DNA from: Bacteroidia bacterium
GTDB taxonomy: Bacteria > Bacteroidota > Ignavibacteria > SZUA-365
NCBI GenBank assembly: GCA_027493955.1
Contig: JAOSJT010000001.1
Location: 4,326,552-4,390,551 of the forward strand
Direction of reading: 5' to 3'
DNA: 64,000 nt
Position numbers and translations under genes: made by a program. This document shows, one piece after another, positions 47,269-58,069 of the stretch. Within the stretch, counting starts at the first letter, position 1. Each line of letters starts with the position of its first letter. A model generated the notes under the pieces. The model did not search any database. It had not been told where the DNA came from and saw only the letters and a program-made list of their open reading frames with translations.

Positions 47269-47550
47269 TCAGAGCGTTGCTTGACGCGATTTATATACGT
47301 GATAGAGAATGCTGCGAATGGATTCCGACGTCGTTTCCGGACAGCGGATGCTTCGGGAGTGCTTGAGCAAACAGAGCTTGGTCGCGATGTTCAGATGGTA
47401 TTCGCCAAGAAGCTCCGGTTTCTCATGCACAACATGCTGGAGAATATTGATGTCTTCGTCGGACAGGCCGGCAGCGTTACTGTCCGCCAGCGCGCTGATG
47501 TATTCCTGCAGTTCTGCGGGTGACATGTCGTTGTATCGGTGACTGTTCAT
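47269..47550 (-). CDS. Small protein downstream of ECF sigma factor
   Basis: A 93-aa hydrophilic protein (MNSHRYNDMSPAELQEYISA; many helices, no membrane segment, no zinc motif). The position, 16 nt after an ECF sigma gene, suggests a regulator of that sigma factor, but it lacks the HxxxCxxC of zinc anti-sigma proteins. The ATG at 47550 is chosen because AGGA is upstream and the longer frame overlaps the sigma gene. Not recognised as a named family. Confidence 0.65.
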   Translation of the reverse strand: MNSHRYNDMSPAELQEYISALADSNAAGLSDEDINILQHVVHEKPELLGEYHLNIATKLCLLKHSRSIRCPETTSESIRSILYHVYKSRQATL

Positions 47551-47566
47551 GGTTATCGATTCCTGA

Positions 47567-48292
47567 TCATATGTTGACGTAATCGTCACTCTCATCCCCG
47601 TCGGGAGCATCGCTGTCGTGCTCTTCCTCCGGGGCTGCTTTCACGCGGGGTTTGCGTGTGCGATCGCGGTCTTCGTAACCGCGTTCCTGTGCGTAGGTCA
47701 GAAGCTTGCCGCGAAGCATTTTCCTTCCCCTGTGCAGACGGGAACGCACCGTGCCTATGGGACATTCGACGAAATCGGCGATTTCTTCGTACGTGAATCC
47801 TTCGATATCGCAAAGGATCACTACCGTCCGGAATTCCTCTGGCAGCGATTCGAGCGCACTCGTCACGTCGTCGTCCAGGATGTTCGAGAAAATCTTTTCC
47901 TCGAGATCGTTTGGATCGGTCGACTCCGCGCGAATAGAGTGATAGAATTCCTCGACATCATGATAATCCACCTTGTCCGGCTCCTTGGAGGAGCGACGGT
48001 ACATGTTGATGAAGGAATTCTTCATGATTCGGAACAGCCAGGCTTTGCAGTTCGTTCCCTGCTCGAATTTATCAAAGAAGCGGTATGCTTTCAGGTACGT
48101 CTCCTGCAGGAGATCGTCCGCCTCGTCGGGATCACTGGTCATGCGGAGCGCAAAATTGTACAGTGCGTCCATGTGCGGCAGCGCTTCCCGTTCAAAATCC
48201 AGGTGGCGCTTACGCAAACTTTCGGGGGTTTCGGTCAGTGACGTCTCATCGGTTGAGATATCATCCTGTACATCGGGATCGAGGACAGACAT
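47567..48292 (-). CDS. ECF-type RNA polymerase sigma factor
   Basis: 241 aa. Sigma region 2 (DEADDLLQETYLKAYRFFDK, WLFRIMKNSFINMYRR) and region 4 (LPEEFRTVVILCDIEGFTYE, then IPIGTVRSRLHRGRKMLR with Cys in place of the first Ile). There is an acidic N-terminal extension of about 35 residues and a charged C-terminal tail (EEEHDSDAPDGDESDD), longer than usual. It heads an operon with a small protein, a universal stress protein and a PD40 lipoprotein, so an envelope or general stress regulon is likely. Divergent from the zinc-ribbon gene. Confidence 0.92.
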   Translation of the reverse strand: MSVLDPDVQDDISTDETSLTETPESLRKRHLDFEREALPHMDALYNFALRMTSDPDEADDLLQETYLKAYRFFDKFEQGTNCKAWLFRIMKNSFINMYRRSSKEPDKVDYHDVEEFYHSIRAESTDPNDLEEKIFSNILDDDVTSALESLPEEFRTVVILCDIEGFTYEEIADFVECPIGTVRSRLHRGRKMLRGKLLTYAQERGYEDRDRTRKPRVKAAPEEEHDSDAPDGDESDDYVNI

Positions 48293-48441
48293 GGGTTCAG
48301 CCTGGTTCTATGAACAATCAATGAAATATACACCGGAGCCACGTTGGACACAACGGGAATATCGTTGCTTCGGGCTGCCGCGCTGTGCGAAAAAAAGCGG
48401 GAACACGGGATTTTGATGATGATTTGTACATCTTTTTTCGA

Positions 48442-48469
48442 TTGAAGTTTCGGAAGTTTTCACTATATT
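48442..48469 (+). promoter_or_regulatory. Sigma70-like promoter close to the zinc-ribbon gene start
   Basis: TTGAAG (48442-48447), 16-nt spacer, TATATT (48464-48469). The expected transcription start lies about six nt before the ATG at 48482, so this gene may be leaderless or nearly so; no ribosome binding site is visible. Confidence 0.55.
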
Positions 48470-48481
48470 CCGAATTGAGAT

Positions 48482-49261
48482 ATGAATAATCTGCTTTCTT
48501 CGGCGGAAAATTTCAACACCAAAGCATATCCCCTGCCCCTCATGTCCGCGCATCCGTTTCTCCGATCCTCCGTCGTTCCGGCAATCTGCCCGAAGTGCAA
48601 GGCACCAGCCCTGCACCGTAGTCACGCGATGTCATCAGCGGATCAATTCAGAAAGAATTTTACATCAAAAAAGCGCTTCCGCTGCCATGTGTGCAGTTGG
48701 GAGGGCTGGCTGGATGAAACCCGTCTCACCTATCCGAGTGTTTCTCTGGTGGGCAGCGTGCCCACAATGAACGGCGAAGAGGTGGATATTCCGTCCATAC
48801 TGTTACAGGATGAGCGGAATCGTCCGGACGCCGATTTCCCGCTGCAGGTACCCGGGGCGCGAAGCAGGAATACCCAATCCCGGGAAACGGCGCCACAACC
48901 CCCTTCACGGGACCAGGGTGTATCAGACCAGCCGGGCGATGAAGAGGGGACACCCGAAAGAAAAAATGGCGCGGGACGCGCGTCCAACGGCCATACGGCC
49001 ATGGGAAGCGACTCCAGTACGGTACTTCCCAGGGCGGAACTCCCTGATGCCGAAGCCAGGCCGTATTCGACCACCGTCACGCCTGGTTTCCACCACCGGT
49101 CGCGACACAAGGCCTTTGGCTGTCCCAATTGCAACGAATTCAATCTCTATAGATCCCGGTCCAGAAATCTGGGCGAATTTCTTCGGAAAAAATTTACCAA
49201 TAAGCGGCCATATCGCTGTCATACCTGCGGCTGGCGCGGCTGGGTAATAAAAGGACTGTAA
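48482..49261 (+). CDS. Protein with two duplicated zinc-ribbon-like domains
   Basis: 259 aa. The N-terminal (about 35-75) and C-terminal (about 215-258) domains are copies of each other: CPKC...HRSHAMSSADQFRKNF...RCHVCSWEGW and CPNC...YRSRSRNLGEFLRKKF...RCHTCGWRGW. Each has C-x-x-C, a basic helix and C-x-x-C-x-W-x-G-W. A polar, low-complexity linker of about 130 residues joins them (Pro, Ser, Arg, Glu-rich). A nucleic-acid or protein-binding role fits, but no family is recognised. It is divergent from the ECF sigma gene and 31 nt before rrf2. Confidence 0.75.
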   Translation: MNNLLSSAENFNTKAYPLPLMSAHPFLRSSVVPAICPKCKAPALHRSHAMSSADQFRKNFTSKKRFRCHVCSWEGWLDETRLTYPSVSLVGSVPTMNGEEVDIPSILLQDERNRPDADFPLQVPGARSRNTQSRETAPQPPSRDQGVSDQPGDEEGTPERKNGAGRASNGHTAMGSDSSTVLPRAELPDAEARPYSTTVTPGFHHRSRHKAFGCPNCNEFNLYRSRSRNLGEFLRKKFTNKRPYRCHTCGWRGWVIKGL

Positions 49262-49292
49262 CTACCTCGACCACTTTTTAAAAGGAATCCCC

Positions 49293-49757
49293 ATGCAAGT
49301 CTCCAAATCCGCCGGTTACGCCGTGCATGGCCTCGGCTACCTCATCACCCGCGGCACGAAAGAACCGGTGCAAATCTCCGAAATCGCGGAAGATCAGGAC
49401 GTATCCAAAACCTATCTCGCGAAAATCTTCCAGCAGCTCTCCACTGCCCGCATCGTGGTCGGCCATCGTGGTGTCACCGGCGGCTATATGCTCGCACGCG
49501 ACGCCAAGGATATCACCCTCGTGGATATCATCGAGGCGGTGGACGGTCCCATCATCCGCAAGCATTGCTGCCTCGGCATGTTCAGCTGTCCGATCAAGAC
49601 CAAGTGCGTGGTGCTGGATGCCTTCAGCCAGGCGACGGAAATCTACGTCGACTATTTGAAGAATATCTCGCTTGCCGACATCGTCGCAAAAATGAAAAAA
49701 ATGGACGCCCCGTTCATGGCGTATCCGGCAGGTTCCAAGCCCAAGCGCAGCCGCTGA
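49293..49757 (+). CDS. Rrf2-family transcriptional regulator, likely Fe-S dependent
   Basis: 154 aa. Winged helix with the Rrf2 pattern (VQISEIAEDQDVSKTYLAKI, LSTARIVVGHRGVTGGYMLA, ITLVDIIEAVDGP). Cluster ligands are present: HCCLGMFSCPIKTKC, three spaced Cys of the IscR/NsrR/RsrR type. It should sense Fe-S status, NO or redox. GGAA precedes the ATG. It is a single gene with a likely terminator before tgt. Confidence 0.92.
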   Translation: MQVSKSAGYAVHGLGYLITRGTKEPVQISEIAEDQDVSKTYLAKIFQQLSTARIVVGHRGVTGGYMLARDAKDITLVDIIEAVDGPIIRKHCCLGMFSCPIKTKCVVLDAFSQATEIYVDYLKNISLADIVAKMKKMDAPFMAYPAGSKPKRSR

Positions 49758-49780
49758 CACGTCCGCTTCATCCATTGGCT

Positions 49781-49817
49781 GACTCCGTGTGATCCATGGG
49801 GTCGGGGATTTTTTTTG
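49781..49817 (+). terminator. Probable terminator between rrf2 and tgt
   Basis: GACTCC (49781-49786) can pair with GGGGTC (49798-49803) using one G-U pair, followed by a run of eight T at 49809-49817. The tgt ATG lies only six nt later. Confidence 0.45.
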
Positions 49818-49822
49818 TTTCC

Positions 49823-50971
<1,149 letters not shown>

Positions 50972-50987
50972 CGACAGGAGTAATCCG

Positions 50988-51311
50988 GTGATTGAAACGA
51001 TTCTCGCAATGGCCCCGCAGGATGGCGCCGGCGGCGGCCAGAGCATGGTCAGCACGCTGGTCTTTTTCGCACTGATTTTTGTGGTTTTCTATTTCATGAT
51101 TCTGCGTCCCCAGCAGAAGCGCGCCAAAGAGCGGCAGAAAATGCTCGACAGCATCAAAAAAGGAGACAAGGTTGTCACCTCCGGCGGTATGCACGGCAAG
51201 GTGGTGAACGTGGACGATGCGACAGTGCTGCTCGATGTGGGCGACAATATCAAGCTGAAATTCGATCGCAGCGCGATCAATGTCATAACACGCGAGGGCA
51301 GCGCCGAATAA
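50988..51311 (+). CDS. yajC: Sec translocon accessory subunit YajC
   Basis: 107 aa with a GTG start preceded by GGAG. One membrane segment (TLVFFALIFVVFYFMIL) with the conserved RPQQKRAKERQKML and KKGDKVVTSGGMHGKVV cytosolic domain. Inner-membrane partner of SecDF. A tgt-yajC neighbourhood is common in bacteria. ribBA follows after 15 nt. Confidence 0.95.
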   Translation: MIETILAMAPQDGAGGGQSMVSTLVFFALIFVVFYFMILRPQQKRAKERQKMLDSIKKGDKVVTSGGMHGKVVNVDDATVLLDVGDNIKLKFDRSAINVITREGSAE

Positions 51312-51326
51312 TCCGGGCTGAACGTC

Positions 51327-52541
51327 ATGGCCTATCAATTTAACACCATCGAAGAAGCGATTGACGCGATTCGGGCCGGTGAAGTGCTGATCGTCGTAGA
51401 CGACGAGGACCGCGAAAACGAAGGCGATTTCGTTTGTGCCGCCGAACTGGTGACGCCTGAGATCGTCAATTTCATGGTCAGTCACGGACGCGGTATGGTA
51501 TGCGTCCCCCTCACCGAAGAGCGCATGGAAGAATTGCAGCTCGGGATGATGGTGGACGGCAACACCGCTTTGCACGGCACGAATTTTACCGTGACAGTGG
51601 ACTATGTGCACGGCACCACGACGGGCATATCCGCGTCGGACCGTGCCGCCACCATACGCGCTCTTGCCGATCCCTCCACCAAACCCACGGATCTCGCGCG
51701 GCCCGGACACATTTTTCCGCTCAAAGCAGTTTCCGGCGGCGTGCTCCGTCGCGCCGGCCATACCGAAGCGCTGGTGGATCTTACGCGCTTTGCGGGCCTC
51801 CAGCCTGTGGGCGTCCTCTGCGAAATTCTCAAGGAAGACGGCACCATGGCCCGCACCACCGAGCTGATGGAGATCGCCAGGAAGTTTTCCCTGAAAATCA
51901 TCGCCGTCAACCAGCTCATCGCCTACCGGGTACAGAAAGAGCAGCTCGTCAAGCGGGAGATCATCACGCGTCTTCCCACGCGGTACGGCGATTTCAATCT
52001 GCACCTGTACACGAATCTCCTCGACAACAAGGAGCATCTCGCGCTGGTACGCGGAAGCATCGACGACGGCGAGCCGGTACTTGTGCGCGTGCATTCCGAG
52101 TGCCTGACGGGCGACACCTTCGGGTCGCTGCGCTGCGATTGCAAGGATCAGCTCAATGCCGCCATGATGATGATCGAGCGGGAAAATCGCGGTGTGTTGC
52201 TGTACATGCGGCAGGAGGGACGCGGCATCGGTCTCGCGAACAAATTGCGCGCTTACAATCTGCAGGATGCCGGTTTCGACACCGTGCAGGCGAATATCGA
52301 ACTCGGTTTCCGTGACGACTTGCGCGACTACGGCATCGGCGCGCAGATACTCGTGGATCTCGGCGTGCGGAAAATGCGCCTGCTCACCAACAATCCGCGC
52401 AAAATCGTCGGACTCAAGAGTTATGGGCTCGAAGTTGTGGAGCGCATCGCCATCGAAAGCATGCCGAACGAGGTGAACGAGCACTATCTCCGGACCAAGC
52501 GCGACAAGATGGGGCACTTCATTTTGCACCAGCAGAGCTGA
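51327..52541 (+). CDS. ribBA: Bifunctional DHBP synthase / GTP cyclohydrolase II
   Basis: 404 aa covering the first steps of both arms of riboflavin synthesis. The RibB half ([51 protein letters not shown]) is followed by the RibA half with the zinc site ([17 protein letters not shown]), [12 protein letters not shown] and [11 protein letters not shown]. Both halves look intact. No FMN riboswitch is visible; the gene is 15 nt after yajC and ends before a promoter-hairpin unit for greA. Confidence 0.96.
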   Translation: MAYQFNTIEEAIDAIRAGEVLIVVDDEDRENEGDFVCAAELVTPEIVNFMVSHGRGMVCVPLTEERMEELQLGMMVDGNTALHGTNFTVTVDYVHGTTTGISASDRAATIRALADPSTKPTDLARPGHIFPLKAVSGGVLRRAGHTEALVDLTRFAGLQPVGVLCEILKEDGTMARTTELMEIARKFSLKIIAVNQLIAYRVQKEQLVKREIITRLPTRYGDFNLHLYTNLLDNKEHLALVRGSIDDGEPVLVRVHSECLTGDTFGSLRCDCKDQLNAAMMMIERENRGVLLYMRQEGRGIGLANKLRAYNLQDAGFDTVQANIELGFRDDLRDYGIGAQILVDLGVRKMRLLTNNPRKIVGLKSYGLEVVERIAIESMPNEVNEHYLRTKRDKMGHFILHQQS

Positions 52542-52548
52542 CACGGGC

Positions 52549-52577
52549 TTGACTTTGTAACGCCTGTTGCGTACATT
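52549..52577 (+). promoter_or_regulatory. Sigma70-like promoter of greA
   Basis: TTGACT (52549-52554), 17-nt spacer, TACATT (52572-52577), starting 8 nt after the ribBA stop. Transcription would start near 52584, just ahead of a strong hairpin. Confidence 0.65.
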
Positions 52578-52585
52578 TGTATTGT

Positions 52586-52636
52586 CATAGCCAGAATTCC
52601 TGTGCGGAATGCTGGCTATGTTTTTTATTATTTTTT
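52586..52636 (+). terminator. Terminator-like hairpin in the greA leader
   Basis: CATAGCCAG (52586-52594) pairs with CTGGCTATG (52612-52620), plus ATTCC with GGAAT inside, then TTTTTTATTATTTTTT. It can end ribBA read-through and would also end most transcripts from the greA promoter after about 40-50 nt. Confidence 0.85.
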
Positions 52637-52666
52637 CGTCCCGAACCATTAGTAGCGGAGTCTTCC

Positions 52667-53146
52667 GTGGAAACAACAGGCACAGTATACCTCACAAAAG
52701 AGCGCATGCTGCAACTCGAGCAGGAATTGCATCAAATGAAATCGAAAGGCCGCGCGGAGATCGCCGACAAGATCGCCGAGGCCCGTTCGCATGGTGATCT
52801 CAGCGAAAACGCCGAGTACGATGCCGCCAAGGAGGAGCAAGGTCTGTTCGAACTCCGCATCAGCAAAATGGAGGCGATGCTTGCCCGCGCGCGCGTGATA
52901 GACAAAAACGACCTGCCGACGGACGCCGCGTACATTCTCTCGGATGTGACGCTTGAGGATCTCAAGCGCGGCGGTACGGTGACGTATAAGCTGGTCTCGC
53001 AGGAAGAGGCCGACTTCGAACAGAACAAGATTTCGGTCAGTTCGCCCATCGGCAAGGCACTGCTGCGAAAGAAAATCGGAGAGGAAGTGGTGGTGAAAGT
53101 CCCCGCCGGCGAGTTGCACTACCGCATTATCGACATCTCCCGCTGA
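52667..53146 (+). CDS. greA: Transcription elongation factor GreA
   Basis: 159 aa, GTG start with GGAG upstream. The N-terminal coiled coil with the acidic tip (EARSHGDLSENAEYDAAKEE) and the C-terminal FKBP-like domain (SVSSPIGKALLRKKIGEEVV) are full length. It rescues backtracked RNA polymerase by stimulating transcript cleavage. A promoter and a terminator-like hairpin lie in its 120-nt leader, and a separate terminator follows. Confidence 0.95.
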   Translation: METTGTVYLTKERMLQLEQELHQMKSKGRAEIADKIAEARSHGDLSENAEYDAAKEEQGLFELRISKMEAMLARARVIDKNDLPTDAAYILSDVTLEDLKRGGTVTYKLVSQEEADFEQNKISVSSPIGKALLRKKIGEEVVVKVPAGELHYRIIDISR

Positions 53147-53181
53147 CAAGCGAACACGCAATACAGCGCTGATTTCTGAAG

Positions 53182-53213
53182 CGGACAGGTATACGGCCTG
53201 TCCGTTTTTTTTT
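53182..53213 (+). terminator. Terminator of greA
   Basis: CGGACAGG-TATACGG-CCTGTCCG followed by nine T, 36 nt after the stop. The remaining 270 nt to the groES promoter show no gene or structure I can support. Confidence 0.92.
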
Positions 53214-53484
53214 AGGGCAGCGTTCGTGCCGGGCTTTCCCGTCGCGGACCCGCTTTGTGAATTGATTCCCCGCCACGATCTGTATGCTGATTTCGGTTTC
53301 GATGTAGTGGTGGTCTCCGATGCCCGAGCCCCCGCTCTCCGCACTATGCAATGTATCTCCATCAGCTAAATTTCCCTGATTCCACAAATTCACGATGGAC
53401 ACCTTTCTTGCTGAGACTGTACCGCTGCGCTTCGCGGCTCGATCATTCTAAGCGATTGTAAACAAAGAACTTACAATGCGGGTG

Positions 53485-53538
53485 TTGACTTTTGTGTGGG
53501 GACTTCGTATGTTAGCACTCTATCGTAATGAGTGCTAA
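53485..53538 (+). promoter_or_regulatory. groESL promoter with CIRCE operator
   Basis: TTGACT (53485-53490), 17-nt spacer, TATGTT (53508-53513), overlapped by a perfect CIRCE element: TTAGCACTC (53512-53520), 9 nt, GAGTGCTAA (53530-53538). CIRCE is bound by the HrcA repressor and released on heat shock. hrcA is not in the window. Confidence 0.95.
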
Positions 53539-53580
53539 CAGCCACATATTCAACATCTAAAAAGTTATGGAGGAAATACC

Positions 53581-53874
53581 ATGGCGATGAATCTCAAACC
53601 CCTGGCAGACCGCGTCATCGTCCGTCCCCTCGAGGCGGAAGAAAAGACCGCGGGCGGGCTCTTTATCCCCGACACGGCCAAGGAAAAGCCCATGCAGGGC
53701 GAAGTGATGGCGGTAGGTCCGGGCCGCGTCGGCGACGACGGCAAGAACATCACCCCTGAAGTGAAAGTCGGCGACAAGGTGCTGTACGGCAAATACTCCG
53801 GCACCGAAGTCAACGTCGGCGGCGAAGACTACCTCATCATGCGCGAAAACGACATTTTCGCGATTATCGGCTGA
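53581..53874 (+). CDS. groS: Co-chaperonin GroES
   Basis: 97 aa, complete. [20 protein letters not shown] at the start, the mobile loop around [15 protein letters not shown] and [17 protein letters not shown]. It caps GroEL in protein folding. GGAGG lies ahead of the ATG; groEL follows after 45 nt. HrcA/CIRCE control is visible upstream. Confidence 0.97.
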   Translation: MAMNLKPLADRVIVRPLEAEEKTAGGLFIPDTAKEKPMQGEVMAVGPGRVGDDGKNITPEVKVGDKVLYGKYSGTEVNVGGEDYLIMRENDIFAIIG

Positions 53875-53895
53875 GTAAACGATTTTTCAACATAG

Positions 53896-55554
<1,659 letters not shown>

Positions 55555-55576
55555 TCCATTGCCCGTGTGCAATTAC

Positions 55577-55603
55577 AAAGGGCGGCCCAACGGGTCGCCC
55601 TTT
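55577..55603 (+). terminator. Terminator of groESL
   Basis: AAAGGGCG (55577-55584) with CGCCCTTT (55596-55603) and extra inner G-C pairs, 22 nt after the stop; the T-tract is short. Confidence 0.75.
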
Positions 55604-55837
55604 CAATTTGACGATGTGAGGTTAAACGGATAATAGGGTAAAGATGGAGTGTACCGCAAAAAATGGACAGTGAGTTCCCCCCGGATTGAAATGACAGTGT
55701 GCTTGTAGTGGTCGCGTTCGCAGTCGCGCAGAGGAACCGCGGGGTGGCGCCGGGGCGGCCCTGAGCTCTCTTGGGGGCTCCAGTCGCCCCGACTGCCAGC
55801 GCGGTTCGCTGCGCGCCTTGCTCTCGCTCATATCGTT

Positions 55838-56719
55838 TCATGCCGCCTGCTCCATGTCATTGCCGAGACGTTTCTTCGACCAATACAGATTCTCGTGTTC
55901 CTGCGGCGTATGATAGCCCAGCGTGCTGTGCAGACGCTGATTATTGTATTCAAGTTCAATGTACTCGAAGAGGTATCGCCGGGCATCCGTCACCGACGCG
56001 AAGAGAAGTCCTTCCGGCATTTCCTTCTTCAACGTGGCAAAAAATGACTCGGCGACGGCGTTATCCCAGCAATCACCCTTCCTGCTCATGCTCTGAATGC
56101 TGCCGTAAGGGCGCAGGGCACTGCGGAATCCCTCGCAGCAGTATTGCACACCGCGATCAGAATGCACGATAAGCCCCGCACGTATGCTTCGCGTCCAAGC
56201 CGCGCGTTTGAACGCGGTCACAACCATTGTATGGCGCAACGATGTGCTGACCTCCCAGCCGACGATCTTCCGGGAAAACAGGTCGATAAACACGCACAAG
56301 TACAACCATCCGGAGGTGCTGCGCAAATACGTGATATCACTCACCCACACCGTATCAGGTGCATCGACCGAAAACTGGCGTTCGAGCATATTTGGCGAGA
56401 CAGTATACGAATGCTTCGAATCTGTCGTGGTAATGAAACGGCGACGATGCTTGACCTTCAATCCCTGCCGACGCATGCTGGCCGCCACGCGGCTCCGCCC
56501 GCACGCGAAACCGCGCTTGCGTAATGCTTTGACGAGACGACGTACGCCGTAGCTGGATTTCCTGCGCAGGAATTCCTCCCGGACCGCCATATCGAAGGCT
56601 GCGGTGCGCTCGGCGCGTGCATGCTCGCCACGACGACGCCATGCATAATAGCCTGAGCACGATACGTTGAGCACGCTGGCCATCCTTTCGATGCTAAACT
56701 CGTTCCGATATGCGTTCAT
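55838..56719 (-). CDS. IS3 transposase OrfB (DDE integrase core)
   Basis: 293 aa. HTH_21-like N-terminus (RNEFSIERMASVLNVSCSGY) and rve integrase core with catalytic residues D (VWVSDITYL), D (IVHSDRGVQY) and E (DNAVAESFFATLKKE), then the usual LEYNNQRLHSTLGYHTPQE end. Its frame is +1 relative to orfA, while the family normally needs -1. The -1 reading after the slippery site meets a TGA just before this ATG; one more T at 56720-56722 would join them. Either it is translated from its own ATG or the element carries a one-base deletion. Confidence 0.92.
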   Translation of the reverse strand: MNAYRNEFSIERMASVLNVSCSGYYAWRRRGEHARAERTAAFDMAVREEFLRRKSSYGVRRLVKALRKRGFACGRSRVAASMRRQGLKVKHRRRFITTTDSKHSYTVSPNMLERQFSVDAPDTVWVSDITYLRSTSGWLYLCVFIDLFSRKIVGWEVSTSLRHTMVVTAFKRAAWTRSIRAGLIVHSDRGVQYCCEGFRSALRPYGSIQSMSRKGDCWDNAVAESFFATLKKEMPEGLLFASVTDARRYLFEYIELEYNNQRLHSTLGYHTPQEHENLYWSKKRLGNDMEQAA

Positions 56720-57029
56720 AAACCGGAACCGGGCTTCGTGGGTAGCGAGAAGATGGCCACTGCTTTTTTAATATTTCGCGCTCCTGACGGAGAATCTCGT
56801 TCTCTCGACGAAGACGATGCAGTTCAGAATCACTGGCGGGAAGATTTCCGTTGCCGGGAAAGGCCTCTGACTTCTGTGTCAGAAGCTGACGGCGCCAGGT
56901 GCGTATCGCACCATCATAGAGGTCGAACTCCTCCTCAAGCGCGGAGTCGGGTCGATCGGTGCTGTCAGCCAACTCGATCACGGATCGTTTGAATGCAGCA
57001 TCATATTTCTTGTGGGTTCGTTTTACCAT
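56694..57029 (-). CDS. IS3 transposase OrfA (HTH and leucine zipper)
   Basis: 111 aa. KRTHKKYDAAFKRSVIELAD helix-turn-helix region, then the coiled coil SELHRLRRENEILRQEREIL. A canonical A-AAA-AAG slippery site lies at codons LKK (minus strand, 56769 to 56763), the place where IS3 elements make OrfAB by -1 frameshifting. The start is set at 57029 (MVKRTHK). The frame remains open upstream only through the terminal repeat and array. Confidence 0.88.
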   Translation of the reverse strand: MVKRTHKKYDAAFKRSVIELADSTDRPDSALEEEFDLYDGAIRTWRRQLLTQKSEAFPGNGNLPASDSELHRLRRENEILRQEREILKKQWPSSRYPRSPVPVYERISERV

Positions 57030-57101
57030 GACAGAGTCTCCGGTGATTTTTGAAAAGGTAACCGGGGGGAACTCTCTGTGCAATTTCTTCGGGACACTCC
57101 A

Positions 57102-57890
57102 AGAGTACAGAGTGAAGAGCCCGAAGGGCGACACTTGGGGAGGTAAAGGGTGAAGAGGAAAGGGTGAAGGGTAAAGGGTAAAGGGTGAAGGGTGAAGGGT
57201 GAAGGGTGAAGAGTGAAGAGCCCGAAGGGCGTCACTTCCTCTAACCCCGGGCGTCAGCCCGGGGGGCCACGCGCACAGCATATCCGCCATCAGCCCGAAG
57301 GGCGACACTTCCTCTAACCCCGGGCGTCAGCCCGGGGGGCCACGCGCACAGCACATCCGCCATCAGCCCGAAGGGCGACACTTGGGGAGGTAAAGGGTGA
57401 AGAGTAAAGAGTGAAGAGCCCGAAGGGCGACACTTGGGGAGGTAAAGGGTGAAGAGTAAAGAGTGAAGAGCCCGAAGGGCGAGACTTCCCCTAACCCCAC
57501 ACGTCAGTGTGGGTGGCACGCATACACACACCACATGATGACAAGCCCGAAGGGCGTCACTTCCTCTAACCCCGGGCGTCAGCCCGAGGGGCCACGCGCA
57601 CAGCACATCCGCCATCAGCCCGAAGGGCGACACTTCCTCTAACCCCGGGCGTCAGCCCGAGGGGCCACGCGCACAGCACATCCGCCATCAGCCCGAAGGG
57701 CGACACTTCCTCTAACCCCGGGCGTCAGCCCGGGGGCCACGCGCACAGCACATCCGCCATCAGCCCGAAGGGCGACACTTCCTCTAACCCCGGGCGTCAG
57801 CCCGGGCCACGCGCACAGCACATCCGCCATCAGCCCGAAGGGCGACACTTCCTCTGACCCTCAGGGGCCCCCGAAGGCCGACACTTCCTC
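57102..57890. repeat. Hairpin repeat array II (reverse orientation of array I)
   Basis: About twelve copies of AGCCCGAAGGGCGACACTTC, many in a 73-nt unit with CCCGGGC-GTCA-GCCCGGG and a constant GCGCACAGCACATCCGCCAT. One unit near 57495 has CCCACAC-GTCA-GTGTGGG instead. A GGGTGAA/GGGTAAA heptamer tract lies at 57143-57218. The 968 nt from the IS to the next gene hold only this array, then 180 nt with a TCTCAA/TTGAGA hairpin (near 57912) and no gene. Confidence 0.9.
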
Positions 57891-58069
57891 TAACACTCAA
57901 CGGATGGATTCTCAATTTGCTTTTGAGAATACGTGATTTCCGCGTCTCGCACAGCGTAAACGCGGAAGAAAAAATCGTAAATCGTCACTCGTACCGCCTT
58001 CGCTTTCAGGTACCGATGGTTGTGCCATGAACCTGTGATGCTTCGGCGGGCAGGCAATCGTACGTCCGT

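Larger units (their letters stand above)
55645..57101 (-). mobile_element. IS3-family insertion sequence, 1457 bp
   Basis: Imperfect terminal inverted repeats of about 39 nt begin TGGAGTGT at 55645 and end ACACTCCA at 57101; both include the run GAGTTCCCCCCGG inside. The element is flanked by the 3-bp direct repeat AGA (55642-55644 and 57102-57104), a normal target duplication for the family. It carries orfA and orfB on the minus strand. The outer flanks join into a phrase (GGGTAAAGAGTACAGAG...) that matches the neighbouring repeat array, so the target was the edge of that array. Confidence 0.9.

Noticed and set aside
57241-57848. Minus-strand frames with repeated MSPFGLMADVLCAWP peptides
   Set aside because: Translated hairpin repeat units; the unit is near a multiple of three, which keeps the frame open. 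No start signals or codon bias.
57102-57890. CRISPR-like array in the hairpin repeats
   Set aside because: Intervening sequences are themselves repeated and the unit contains two palindromes; no cas genes nearby.
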